Positions 10,601-17,609 of a stretch of DNA of 64,000 nucleotides are shown piece by piece. Below the pieces are notes generated by a model. That model had not been told where the DNA came from, made no database searches, and worked only from the letters and a program-made list of their open reading frames with translations. This DNA comes from Ohtaekwangia koreensis. GTDB lineage: Bacteria; Bacteroidota; Bacteroidia; Cytophagales; Cyclobacteriaceae. The number at the start of each line of letters is the position of its first letter. Within the stretch, counting starts at the first letter, position 1. Made by a program: the position numbers and the translations under genes. Location of the stretch: NCBI RefSeq assembly GCF_900167975.1, contig NZ_FUZU01000001.1, forward strand, positions 964,580-1,028,579, given 5' to 3'.

Positions 10601-11744
10601 TTTGCAAGGTAGAATACTCGCTATATTGAGGCTTTGCTTCCGCCCGAATCTGCATTTCATATTCAGTATCAGATTGCAAAGAAGGTATAGCTATCCAAAG
10701 CTGATCCGTTACGCTTTCATACCAAACACCTCTGTCTTTGTCATTCTTCTTTTTATAACGAACTCTATATTGCTGCGGTGCCGCTCCATTTTGTGCTGGT
10801 TCCCAACGAAGGTTAATCACTGAAGAATTACCACCATCCTGACGAAAGTTCTCTGGCGTTCCTAATTCATCACCAAACTGGAATACATATACCTCGCTTT
10901 TTCCCTGATTCTTAAAAAGGTCTCTATCCTCTATATCCTTAGCCTGTACCTGCCATGCGTATTTTCGTCCCGGTATTAGAGCAGGTTCGGCAGGGCCATA
11001 TATAATTTGTGTTGATGAAGTAGTGATCTCATATAGCGGCTGCTGACTAAGAAAGGCATCATAGGGATTTCGTGTAGCTGGCCAAATCTCTACCAACTTG
11101 AAAATATATTCTGTAGTAAAAGCAGAGTTAGGTGATCCGGTATGGCGCGGAGTCCACGTAAAGGCAATATTTGTCGGATCAATGATTTTAGCCTTGGTGT
11201 CGTTACGAGGAAGGTTAAGTAAAGGAGGATCATTTAGAATTACCCATGCTACAGCCGTACCTTTATTACTTACAAGCGTACTACGATTATAGTCGAGCAT
11301 TTCCAGCGTAAAGCGATATACACCTTCAGGAAGTTTAGCGCCTTTTTCATATTGGCTTCGAGATATACCGGCAAAGTCAAGATTGTTAGGATTGAAGTAT
11401 TCTTCTAAATCTTCACCAAACAATGTAAGCGATTCACCTCCATATAGTGTAATGGGACTGAGTGGAACGTAATTCGCTTTCGTGCGGATTGTTATACCTA
11501 CACCTTCAATAGTAAGTCGAAGTTTTCCTTTGTAGTCAGTAACGTTTAAATCCCTGAGTAAAAACGAGGCCGTAAACTTTTGTGATCCTGGTTCGGAGTA
11601 ATCCGTGAGAAATGCACTATAAGGAGGCTTCAACGATACGGTAACTTGTACGGGATAGCTCTGCGCATACACGTTAAAGGCGCAGGTTACCACGAACAAT
11701 ATAAGGGCCGATATTTTAATAACTAATTTCAGTGTCATTCTCAT
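7680..11744 (-). CDS. Polymorphic toxin: secreted TANFOR/Fn3-like protein with C-terminal WHH nuclease
   Basis: This is a 1354-aa protein. Domains in order: signal peptide (1-27); a beta-rich N-terminal region resembling the Bacteroidota TANFOR domain (about 28-290); one Fn3 domain (about 300-390); a flexible K/T/G-rich part (about 490-590); a long helical region (about 600-1000); a beta/alpha module with 'IRLLSCND' reminiscent of pre-toxin modules of RHS-type proteins; and a compact C-terminal nuclease (about 1260-1354). The nuclease carries the HNH/EndoVII-fold WHH signature: WHH at 1309-1311, then a 'MQLV' strand, His1332 and His1338 in 'LPHTG'. WHH domains are DNA- or RNA-cutting effectors of polymorphic toxins. 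Its ATG overlaps the barrel gene stop by 4 bp, and a SUKH immunity gene follows at once. The nuclease call is strong; the export route is unknown. Confidence 0.85.
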   Translation of the reverse strand: MRMTLKLVIKISALILFVVTCAFNVYAQSYPVQVTVSLKPPYSAFLTDYSEPGSQKFTASFLLRDLNVTDYKGKLRLTIEGVGITIRTKANYVPLSPITLYGGESLTLFGEDLEEYFNPNNLDFAGISRSQYEKGAKLPEGVYRFTLEMLDYNRSTLVSNKGTAVAWVILNDPPLLNLPRNDTKAKIIDPTNIAFTWTPRHTGSPNSAFTTEYIFKLVEIWPATRNPYDAFLSQQPLYEITTSSTQIIYGPAEPALIPGRKYAWQVQAKDIEDRDLFKNQGKSEVYVFQFGDELGTPENFRQDGGNSSVINLRWEPAQNGAAPQQYRVRYKKKNDKDRGVWYESVTDQLWIAIPSLQSDTEYEMQIRAEAKPQYSEYSTLQTIRTDEETTDSYSCGTDGVIQPSTNTNPLFALAPGEVITCRNFKLLIIDVKGSGGNYTGTGWLKVPWFNGAGILSNFSGQVNTDRELVVGGFESVYNQGSPAAKAIDEAHKIGEEPRKTPNTKDNTTAKPDYTVPGTIKSISVNDDGKIVVVDTEGNESTYNQKKEEKTGKVKATVIADSAGNSYTVGEDGKVTKNAGSTTQSGSNNPVVSLSVKDKIVVSILGQFKEEMAAWLRNNGKGGDIDEDVLLASELPVCFKRDAGQIRYIMDEIIPYYEEHPPELVEKIETEKTNKELFDKISKRFNNVNDVDWSKLPSDEQEDSRNVTGIALVDRIAPLVEFYEQAAPLLDQDGYKEAIAKLKAIYNFFKTCNNEGWESYEGEGIIPYCFWRDQNVPSSEYYSNADLPFLSGLVDGGYREAEGLYHLPQLIRDISKIPSKVLYAYTAAYIQCSPGNLVANAEQLDYVLRQLAENEKGTGILDGLVNRADNWWNDYEGQKEELLEYFTKCENAKELRDEIEQLYAIATNWEEIKKLSGQVLQHLNDYWNTLETTNNVGRYERGRLVVPVVSTVMTLGPVVVSKIDKIKNLLKTLRTTSEDNWHKIAQGIGKALGKSVTKTLSYSKLSVNLTSFPVKAMNDDYIDVIVHFSNGKFKTIIEQGGSFVEKSIEVEQLANTLNQIPGDKSIRLLSCNDIATAQELSKQIPTKTLYASDGWVDLFDDGIVKSEYKFKKLLNGDEVAEVSMDGVSKSTKKIRLGNAVASEVKIPADLVNKLSQEGANKLTAWVSKNKIKYKGLINNEAATSIINDLNSKLNNHTILEVIEDTQGRLLVRTETKIYGLHDNVKKQYDIYEYSRPYRKSDYPLSANRLTPDFSTTNSMFPISGNQRNIVRIKMTGRRSGASGDFIEASKKAGMGSIEKPIDVNGVQYTWHHLDDFDPLTGECTMQLVRTADHIKSLPHTGSVNQYEKYNDVTYK

Positions 11745-13477
11745 TTCATTCCAAAGGCATAACTATATCCGAGTGTCCCGGTAAATTCTGTAAAAGAATT
11801 TGCAGAACTTTCGCTTTTACTTTCACGATTCACCGCTACCAGACTTAAATTCAAATTGTGTTTCTTTTGTATTGTATAACTTCCGTTTATTCTTCCGTTC
11901 AAAATAGTACTCACACGTTGTGAGTTTGTATAGGTATTATTATAGGATGATGACAGCGTTGCACGGAGCTTACGATCAAAGAAAGATTTGCTTACCGATG
12001 CAGTCGGCCCCAATGTTTTTGTTGAAATTGAAGGGCTTTCATTCAGGTTACCATTAAAAGCTACCGACACCGTAAGATTCTGCGGAACCATATTATACAT
12101 ATAGCCAGCATTGAGATTATAAAATTGACTTCCTGAATTTTGTGTTACTTCGCCTTGCTTGTCTGCTGCATCTTGCACATTAGCATTCAGGCTTATACTT
12201 TGTCTGCGTTCCTTTGAATTACTCAGAGCATAAGTAGCGGTGGCTGTGATGTTCTGCGAGATTTGAGTATAGTTGAGTGTATCCAGGTTATCGTAAGGTG
12301 TAAGCTGATTGATGTTGACAAACTGAGACCTGATATTGGTATAGGTTTGAAAATTCGAGTATGATGCAGATAGGTTCAGTTTCTGGTTGGGTATATAATT
12401 AACGTTTAACGAACCCACCATTCTACGCATGGTACTTACTTTGCTCTTATCGAGGTTGTCGCGTTGTGTGCCGGCACTTACCGCTACATTCATTTTCCCC
12501 TGCCATAAAGCGGCAGCTCCATTGGCAGTAATGCTCTCCAAATCATTATTAAAGTAATACGCACCAAGCGTTCGGTACTGAGGATCTATGCGCTCATAAC
12601 CAACGCCAAAACTATACGCATCCTGTTGATAGGTTAGCGAAGTCTTGAAAGCTTTGTAATACGATGATGATAAACGAGGAGTATATAAAAAGCTCATATT
12701 CGCCAATGGATGCGTGTGCTCTCCTTCTTCTGCGCGTATATCCCGTGACAATGCGCTGGAAGCAAGCTCACCTTTCAATACAAAATGTTCGAAGAAGGTT
12801 TTACCTGCGCCCAGACTGACCACGAGGTTTTCCTCTGGAAGAATACCGAGACTATCCGGAAGAGGGGCTATAGAGCCGACTTCATCTCTTGCATGAAATA
12901 TAATCAGATCAACAAAGTTTCCGTTTTTGCTATAGCTGCTTTTCAGTCCATAGCCCATCCGTTTGAAGGCAGGTGTATTTGTTATTATACCGGCTGTATC
13001 GGATTCCGGTTGTACGGCTTTCAGAAACCTACCATATAGTGCGCTAAATTTCCAATTCCCTTCCGGGGCTAAATCTACAGCGCCACCTAAAAATATATGA
13101 CCATTCACTGTATAGGGTGAATATGACATACTGATATACCCCGCATGTGCAGTTATCCACTTATAGGTTGGATGTAAACTATATTGATTGAAAGGTTGCT
13201 GAAAGGATGTATTTTGATTAGACAGGCTAAAACTTAACGGAACGCTCCATCCATATAAAGAGAAGTTTACGTTGCCGGATGCAAAGTATGTATAGGGATC
13301 GCGTCTGTTATCAATGCCTTTAGCTGTATAGAAAATTTGGTTGAGCGAAACACCACCCGTTATCTTAATGGGGTTAGCCTTACCGATCTCCTCCAGATTT
13401 TGAGCAAACGCAGAAGAAACAAATGTAAAACAGAAGACAGAAAATATGCTAACACGGTAAAATCTACTCATAGGCAA
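11741..13477 (-). CDS. Outer-membrane beta-barrel protein, first gene of the toxin operon
   Basis: This is a 578-aa protein with a Sec signal peptide (1-25, ending SAFAQ). The rest is dominated by alternating amphipathic strands with aromatic girdle residues, for example 'GKMNVAVSAGTQ', 'LNLSASYSNF' and 'NLNAGYMYNM', ending 'LGYSYAFGMK'. That pattern fits an integral outer-membrane barrel of more than 20 strands. There is no TonB box or plug domain. It overlaps the toxin gene by ATGA, so the two are translationally coupled, and 494 bp of non-coding DNA precede it. An inferred role is anchoring or exporting the neighbouring toxin and giant surface protein. Alternatively it is a porin-like protein unrelated to export. 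Confidence 0.8.
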   Translation of the reverse strand: MPMSRFYRVSIFSVFCFTFVSSAFAQNLEEIGKANPIKITGGVSLNQIFYTAKGIDNRRDPYTYFASGNVNFSLYGWSVPLSFSLSNQNTSFQQPFNQYSLHPTYKWITAHAGYISMSYSPYTVNGHIFLGGAVDLAPEGNWKFSALYGRFLKAVQPESDTAGIITNTPAFKRMGYGLKSSYSKNGNFVDLIIFHARDEVGSIAPLPDSLGILPEENLVVSLGAGKTFFEHFVLKGELASSALSRDIRAEEGEHTHPLANMSFLYTPRLSSSYYKAFKTSLTYQQDAYSFGVGYERIDPQYRTLGAYYFNNDLESITANGAAALWQGKMNVAVSAGTQRDNLDKSKVSTMRRMVGSLNVNYIPNQKLNLSASYSNFQTYTNIRSQFVNINQLTPYDNLDTLNYTQISQNITATATYALSNSKERRQSISLNANVQDAADKQGEVTQNSGSQFYNLNAGYMYNMVPQNLTVSVAFNGNLNESPSISTKTLGPTASVSKSFFDRKLRATLSSSYNNTYTNSQRVSTILNGRINGSYTIQKKHNLNLSLVAVNRESKSESSANSFTEFTGTLGYSYAFGMK

Positions 13478-13822
13478 TCACACAATCGGAAATAGGTTAG
13501 CATACAGCAATTAGTTGGGGGGTCTTCTTTTGAAATCCGATTCAAGTATAATAGGAATGCTGAAATAAAATTCGCCAAGTTGACTTTCTATACTACAGAC
13601 AGGAGAAATAGTAAAAAAGTACTACTCGTATTGGATTCCGACCCGAATAATTAGGTTTGAACTTCTTAAAAAGTAAAAAACAGCAAAAAGCCTAATCGAC
13701 CTTACATTTAAAATTATCCTGTAGTCACTCCGTTAGATATAAATATATATGTTGCTGTTCCGGCTATATCCGTATTTATACTGACAAGACTCTACGTATA
13801 TAGCATCCTTACCTAATATATA

Positions 13823-13843
13823 CTGTTCCAGAATGCGGAACAG
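13823..13843. promoter_or_regulatory. Inverted repeat CTGTTCC-N7-GGAACAG, possible operator
   Basis: A perfect 7-bp inverted repeat with a 7-bp spacer lies about 35 bp upstream of the putative -33 element of the peptide operon. A third CTGTTCC half-site is at 13755-13761. The spacing of half-sites (14 bp centre to centre) would suit a dimeric regulator. The identity of any regulator is unknown; it could also be a weak hairpin. Confidence 0.35.
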
Positions 13844-13878
13844 ATACAAAAAAAGTATATATATTTCAAATTATATTC

Positions 13879-13909
13879 TTGGTTTCTTACATCAAGCACC
13901 ATACTTTTA
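13879..13909 (+). promoter_or_regulatory. Putative Bacteroidota sigma-70 promoter of the peptide operon
   Basis: TTGG at 13879-13882 and TACTTTTA at 13902-13909 are separated by 19 bp. The Bacteroidota consensus is TTTG - about 19 bp - TAnnTTTG, so the -7 element matches at 7 of 8 positions. Transcription would start about 55-60 nt upstream of the precursor-peptide ATG at 13972. Confidence 0.45.
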
Positions 13910-13971
13910 TTACAAGGCTACTGGCCAGTGCTGAGTTATTGTAATCAAAATTCTTAAATCATTAAATTCTT

Positions 13972-14115
13972 ATGAAAAAGTTATCACTTGAAAAAATGGC
14001 TAAAATTGAAGGTGGGGTAGGTAAAATGGACGATAAGACTTGTTCCAACTTACTTGAGAAGATGCTCATTACAGGTATGATCGGATATGGCAATTTATAC
14101 ATGAAATACTGCTAA
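13972..14115 (+). CDS. Double-glycine leader peptide (bacteriocin-like precursor, 47 aa)
   Basis: The ORF has an ATG and a TAA stop. The leader MKKLSLEKMAKIEGG is a textbook double-glycine leader: Leu at 4 and 6, Met9, Ile12, Gly14-Gly15. Cleavage after Gly15 would release a 32-residue peptide starting VGKMDDKTC. It contains two cysteines (Cys24 and the terminal Cys47) and a hydrophobic glycine-rich middle (ITGMIGYGN), typical of small membrane-active bacteriocins or signal peptides. A C39-peptidase ABC transporter that would cleave and export it is encoded in the same direction at 17610. I infer a disulfide between the two cysteines, helped or controlled by the CxxC protein at 17085. No homologue name is claimed; a signalling role is the alternative. 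Confidence 0.85.
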   Translation: MKKLSLEKMAKIEGGVGKMDDKTCSNLLEKMLITGMIGYGNLYMKYC

Positions 14116-14127
14116 TAGTTATCCTTA

Positions 14128-14163
14128 ATGGTTACAGTCCTTATTTATTAAGGCTGTAACCAT
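14128..14163 (+). terminator. Strong hairpin between precursor gene and the rest of the operon
   Basis: Arms ATGGTTACAG (14128-14137) and CTGTAACCAT (14154-14163) are perfect complements. The stem continues with CCTTA/TAAGG around a 5-nt loop, leaving one bulged T at 14138. That makes a 15-bp stem 12 nt after the precursor stop codon. No U-run follows, so it more likely acts as a partial terminator or an mRNA-3'-end stabiliser. Either would give more precursor than exporter, as is common in bacteriocin operons. Confidence 0.6.
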
Positions 14164-14184
14164 ATAAATTCAGAATGCACTTCT

Positions 14185-15495
14185 ATGAGGATATTTATAC
14201 TAGCTACGTTTTTATTCCTGCTCTCAAAAAACGAGTCAATTAGTCAAACAAGGAATTTAATCAATCTAACAGGCAAAACCCTAAATGAGGATGGCTTGGC
14301 GATTCCTTTTGTAAATATTAGTCTCACTTCTGATCCTTCAATAGGAAGTTACTCAAATGCATCAGGAGAGTTTCAAATACAATTTATATCTGCTCAGGAC
14401 GACTCATTAAAATTCTCTAGCATTGGCTTTGCGAATACTGTTATACCTGTCTATAAGTTAAATGACATTAGCGATTCACTGAAAGTGCTTCTGCATAGCA
14501 AAGTATATCTACTTGATGTGGTTGAGATCACTTCTGATACCGCATTATCTATCGTTAGAAAAAGTATTGATAAATTAAAAAACAACCTAGATGGTAACAA
14601 ATCTATTCTGCAAGGGTTTTACCGCGAAGTAATTAGATCAGACTATACATACGACCGACTGGTAGAGGCTGCCGTAGACGTATTTGATAAAGGTTATTCA
14701 TCTGGTGAAATGCAATTTAAAGTGCGTGAGATCAGAAAGAGCGATGACTTTCGCGACATGGATTGGAAAATGACAATCATGAATTATATACAACCCGTTA
14801 ACGGGCTAAACGGTCAGCATGAGTCTTTATTCTCCAATGATTATATACGGAATAATACAGAGAAGTATTTCTTTATATCAAATGCTCCCTTGAACGAAGA
14901 GTTCTTTAAGGAAGTCATTTTTACGCTCGATAGTGTAGGACTGGAAGATTCACAAGAAATCCTTTGTATAGGTATTAGACCAACAAGCGAATCAGACTAT
15001 CAGGGATCAACCGGGCATATATATATCCGAAAAAAGGATTTTGCGATTCTGGAAATGAAATTTGAATTAAACCTTGAACCAGGTCACCCCTTCGCCTTGC
15101 CCGGTCAAACCTTCATGCACCAAACGCTGATAAAGTATAAAGACTATCAGGGTAAAATGTATCTAAGCCTGCTCCATCGAAAATCTTTTCGGTTTGAGCT
15201 AAACGAAGACAAGTTTGACAAAGCCAAGAAAAAAGGAAAAGTGGAAGGTCACTTCTTCAATGAGTCTTTGTTTGTTACCAATGAAATAATAACTGAAAAG
15301 AGTAAAGCAAAGGCTTTCCAGAGGAAAGAAAGACAAAAAGGAAATATTGATCTATACAGCAAGGAATGGAAATACAACGAAGCATTCTGGAAGAACTATA
15401 ATATAGTCGTACAGCGTCCACTGGAACCTTCTATAAAAAAAGACATTGAAAGGGGGAACACACTTGATGAGCAATTCAGGAAGAACAGCAACTAG
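14185..15495 (+). CDS. Carboxypeptidase-regulatory-like domain protein of the peptide operon
   Basis: This is a 436-aa protein with a signal peptide (1-20). Residues 25-105 form a CarboxypepD_reg-like beta-sandwich ('GKTLNEDGLAIPFVNISL', 'YSNASGEFQIQF', 'IGFANTVIPV'), as found in SusC-type and other Bacteroidota surface proteins. The remaining 330 residues ('FYREVIRSDY...', 'GHIYIRKKDFAILEM') are typical of a family of Bacteroidota secreted or outer-membrane-associated proteins of unknown function. It is the first gene after the hairpin, and its end overlaps the next gene. It may act at the outer membrane in export of, or protection from, the peptide; that is inference. Confidence 0.75.
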   Translation: MRIFILATFLFLLSKNESISQTRNLINLTGKTLNEDGLAIPFVNISLTSDPSIGSYSNASGEFQIQFISAQDDSLKFSSIGFANTVIPVYKLNDISDSLKVLLHSKVYLLDVVEITSDTALSIVRKSIDKLKNNLDGNKSILQGFYREVIRSDYTYDRLVEAAVDVFDKGYSSGEMQFKVREIRKSDDFRDMDWKMTIMNYIQPVNGLNGQHESLFSNDYIRNNTEKYFFISNAPLNEEFFKEVIFTLDSVGLEDSQEILCIGIRPTSESDYQGSTGHIYIRKKDFAILEMKFELNLEPGHPFALPGQTFMHQTLIKYKDYQGKMYLSLLHRKSFRFELNEDKFDKAKKKGKVEGHFFNESLFVTNEIITEKSKAKAFQRKERQKGNIDLYSKEWKYNEAFWKNYNIVVQRPLEPSIKKDIERGNTLDEQFRKNSN

Positions 15496-15979
15496 GTTTT
15501 TGCTTTGCGCTATAACGCTTTTGATCTTTTCACATTGTCAAAAGAAAATGATCAGCTATTCCAAGCAAAGGAATTCAGTTTCACAATATGCTTTGCTGAA
15601 CGATTCTACGCTTCAGCTATCAGGTATATCAAGCGATTTTGCTTTCGGCACAACTGAGCAAAAGCCAGTAATGTTGGGATTGCAGGATATAAATGAAGCT
15701 GCGAAAAGTGTCGAAAAATATCTCAATGCGCTAACAGGGCCAAATGGAGAAAGCATTTCATACAAACGCTTAAAACCATGTTGCCCTTTCAAAACAAAGA
15801 ATTTAATTCTTAATTATCCGATGCATGAGTTTAATGGCAAGTATGGAATGCTTGAAAAATATAGCGTGTCCTATACTGTGCATGCACAAACGCAATCTGT
15901 TACCCTATATATTAATCTATATGACGAAACAAAAGAGTTACTGGCACCACACGGATTTTCCTATAAGAAAGGTCAATAG
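15467..15979 (+). CDS. Lipoprotein with CCxFKT motif, copy 1
   Basis: I chose the ATG at 15467 over the upstream one at 15446 because it places a compact lipoprotein signal (RFLLCAITLLIFSHC) near the N-terminus, giving 170 aa. It overlaps the previous gene by 29 bp. The mature part has 'KYLNALTGPNGE', 'YKRLKPCCPFKT' and a final 'LYINLYD...PHGF'. This pattern recurs in a Bacteroidota lipoprotein family that, as I recall, is sometimes mislabelled as a KDO-8-phosphate synthase; no catalytic motif of that enzyme is visible. The next gene is a paralogue. Both may be surface-anchored immunity or accessory proteins for the exported peptide, which is inferred from position. Confidence 0.75.
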   Translation: MSNSGRTATRFLLCAITLLIFSHCQKKMISYSKQRNSVSQYALLNDSTLQLSGISSDFAFGTTEQKPVMLGLQDINEAAKSVEKYLNALTGPNGESISYKRLKPCCPFKTKNLILNYPMHEFNGKYGMLEKYSVSYTVHAQTQSVTLYINLYDETKELLAPHGFSYKKGQ

Positions 15980-16448
15980 TTCAATACTGATAATTTTAAT
16001 AGTTGTCATCGCAAGCTGCAAAAGTGAAAAACTACATTGGACAACGAAACAAAAGAACACGCTTGAGTCTATTCCAGAAATAGATTCTATTCTGGTTCTG
16101 GAAGGAGTTTCTAAAAGTTCGAAATATGGCTATACTCCCGAAGCGCCCATTACATTGGGAGTTAGAAATCAATATGTATCTGTAACCTATCCGGAAAAAT
16201 ACCTTAACTCACTAACAGGGCCACAAGGAGAGCAGGTTTTGTATGAACGGGTAAAAAGTTGTTGCTTTTTTAAAACAGCAAATAGTGATGCTGCCTACCA
16301 AAACGTTGGCGTGTTAGAAATATATGAAGTCAGCTACGAAGGATTGAAAACACCCAAACTCCTATACCTAAATTTCTTTGACGAGGGAAAAGCCTTTGCA
16401 CCACAAGGGTTTTTGCCAAAAAAAACCATTGCATCCACTAAACCTTAG
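15921..16448 (+). CDS. Lipoprotein with CCxFKT motif, copy 2
   Basis: This is a paralogue of the preceding protein. It shares 'EKYLNSLTGPQGE', 'YERVKSCCFFKT', 'GVLEIYEVSY' and 'LYLNFFDEG...PQGF'. I chose the ATG at 15921 because it gives a basic n-region and a hydrophobic segment ending in the lipobox VIASC, for 175 aa. A longer frame back to 15825 would bury this signal. It overlaps copy 1 by 59 bp, suggesting tight coupling. A non-ATG start nearer 15960 cannot be excluded. The two copies have diverged strongly outside the motif, which argues for an old duplication kept for two related roles. Confidence 0.7.
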   Translation: MTKQKSYWHHTDFPIRKVNSSILIILIVVIASCKSEKLHWTTKQKNTLESIPEIDSILVLEGVSKSSKYGYTPEAPITLGVRNQYVSVTYPEKYLNSLTGPQGEQVLYERVKSCCFFKTANSDAAYQNVGVLEIYEVSYEGLKTPKLLYLNFFDEGKAFAPQGFLPKKTIASTKP

Positions 16449-16461
16449 CTATCACTATTCA

Positions 16462-17088
16462 ATGAACTCGTTAGTACTCTTTGGCATACTCGTTTTCTTA
16501 AATTTTTTATTATCCTTTGGCATCAATAGATTAATTCTAACAGAAGACGTTTACTATTATGCTCTCATCGACACACTCTCAGAAGAAAGGATACATGAAC
16601 TACTCAATAGCCAGAAGAAATTCGAATGGATTATATACTCTTTCGGGCCTGTAGTTTACGCTCTCAAATTATTCTTGATGGCTGCTTGTATTTATATAGG
16701 CTTTTTTTTTCGCAATCTCACTGTTAAATTCAGTACGCTCTTTGAGGTTGCTTTGAAAAGCGAATTTGTGTTTCTCCTTATTCCCGCAGCACGTTTATTC
16801 TGGTTCACCTTCTTCGATCAGAATTACTCACTGGATAACGTTTTAGAGTTTCCTTCCTATACCGCAGCCTCCATTTTTCCTCACGGCTTCCTTGCATTTT
16901 GGATTAAATACCCATTAGGCTTCGTTAACATTATTCAACTGGCCTATATCCTGATACTGGCAAAAGGAATTTCCAATGATCTTGAAATGAAGTATAGTGA
17001 TTCTGCAACGCTTGTTTTTCAAACGTATGGTGTCGCTTTACTGATCTGGATTTTATTCACGTTGTTTTTACTCATCAGCTATTCATGA
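16462..17088 (+). CDS. Integral membrane protein of the peptide operon (208 aa)
   Basis: The ATG at 16462 (MNSLVLFGILVFLNFLL) directly starts a transmembrane helix and is preferred over the in-frame ATG at 16378, which lies inside the lipoprotein gene. About five hydrophobic segments are visible: residues 2-20, about 53-80, about 93-113, about 145-175 and the C-terminal 185-207. I do not recognise a family. It ends in an ATGA overlap with the thioredoxin-like gene, so the pair is probably translated together. Membrane protein plus thioredoxin-like partner could be a disulfide-handling pair for the cysteine-containing peptide, or the membrane protein could be the immunity protein. Confidence 0.75.
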   Translation: MNSLVLFGILVFLNFLLSFGINRLILTEDVYYYALIDTLSEERIHELLNSQKKFEWIIYSFGPVVYALKLFLMAACIYIGFFFRNLTVKFSTLFEVALKSEFVFLLIPAARLFWFTFFDQNYSLDNVLEFPSYTAASIFPHGFLAFWIKYPLGFVNIIQLAYILILAKGISNDLEMKYSDSATLVFQTYGVALLIWILFTLFLLISYS

Positions 17089-17594
17089 CAAGAACTACAT
17101 TAAAGAAATTCGCTCTACTGTCACTATCTGGTATCATTGTATTCTTGCTTTCTATCCTGATACAAAAGATCAGCCACGAATCAGAGGTTGAAAGTCTTAG
17201 ACAAAGCCTTGAAGACTTTCCCTTAATTGAAAGTGACGGTAGTCAAACCAGTTCAACAGCTTTATGCAATGGCACTACAGTACTTATACTTTTTAATTCC
17301 ACCTGTGAACACTGTCAAGCTGAAATAAAAGATATAAGTGAACATCATGTTCTTTTCAAAGAAACTGCGGTCGCTTTGATTTCGACAGAACCCCTGGAAG
17401 TAATTAACGCCTTTGCCAGCGATTTTAAACTAGACAACCTCGGTCATTTCAAATGTTATCACGTTTCATCGGATGACCTGTACAAACATTTTGGAACGGT
17501 GGCGTATCCCGAAATATATATCTATAAAAATCTCCAATTGACAAGTCATCTCAAGGGCGAAGCTAAAGCGGAATTGATTCTTGAAAACTTATAA
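17085..17594 (+). CDS. Membrane-anchored thioredoxin-like protein (CEHC)
   Basis: This is a 169-aa protein. One N-terminal membrane helix (about 9-27) would anchor a periplasmic thioredoxin-fold domain. The redox motif is C74-E-H-C77 in 'LFNSTCEHCQAEI', preceded by the usual 'VLILFNS' strand; the cis-Pro region is likely 'VAYPEIYIY'. This layout is like TlpA/ResA-type proteins. It overlaps the preceding membrane-protein gene by 4 bp, and the transporter gene starts 15 bp after its stop. It is a good candidate for making or breaking the disulfide in the exported peptide, whose mature form has exactly two cysteines. That link is inference. Confidence 0.82.
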   Translation: MTRTTLKKFALLSLSGIIVFLLSILIQKISHESEVESLRQSLEDFPLIESDGSQTSSTALCNGTTVLILFNSTCEHCQAEIKDISEHHVLFKETAVALISTEPLEVINAFASDFKLDNLGHFKCYHVSSDDLYKHFGTVAYPEIYIYKNLQLTSHLKGEAKAELILENL

Positions 17595-17609
17595 TGCTCT
17601 GATCTTTCA

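Larger units (their letters stand above)
13478..13971. other. AT-rich intergenic region between divergent toxin and peptide operons
   Basis: There is no credible gene in these 494 bp. The region must hold the promoters of two divergent operons. It is very AT-rich between about 13735 and 13870. It contains two direct copies of CTGTTCC (13755-13761 and 13823-13829), one inverted copy (13837-13843), and a good Bacteroidota promoter match for the peptide operon. I found no clear TAnnTTTG match for the minus-strand operon. Confidence 0.6.
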
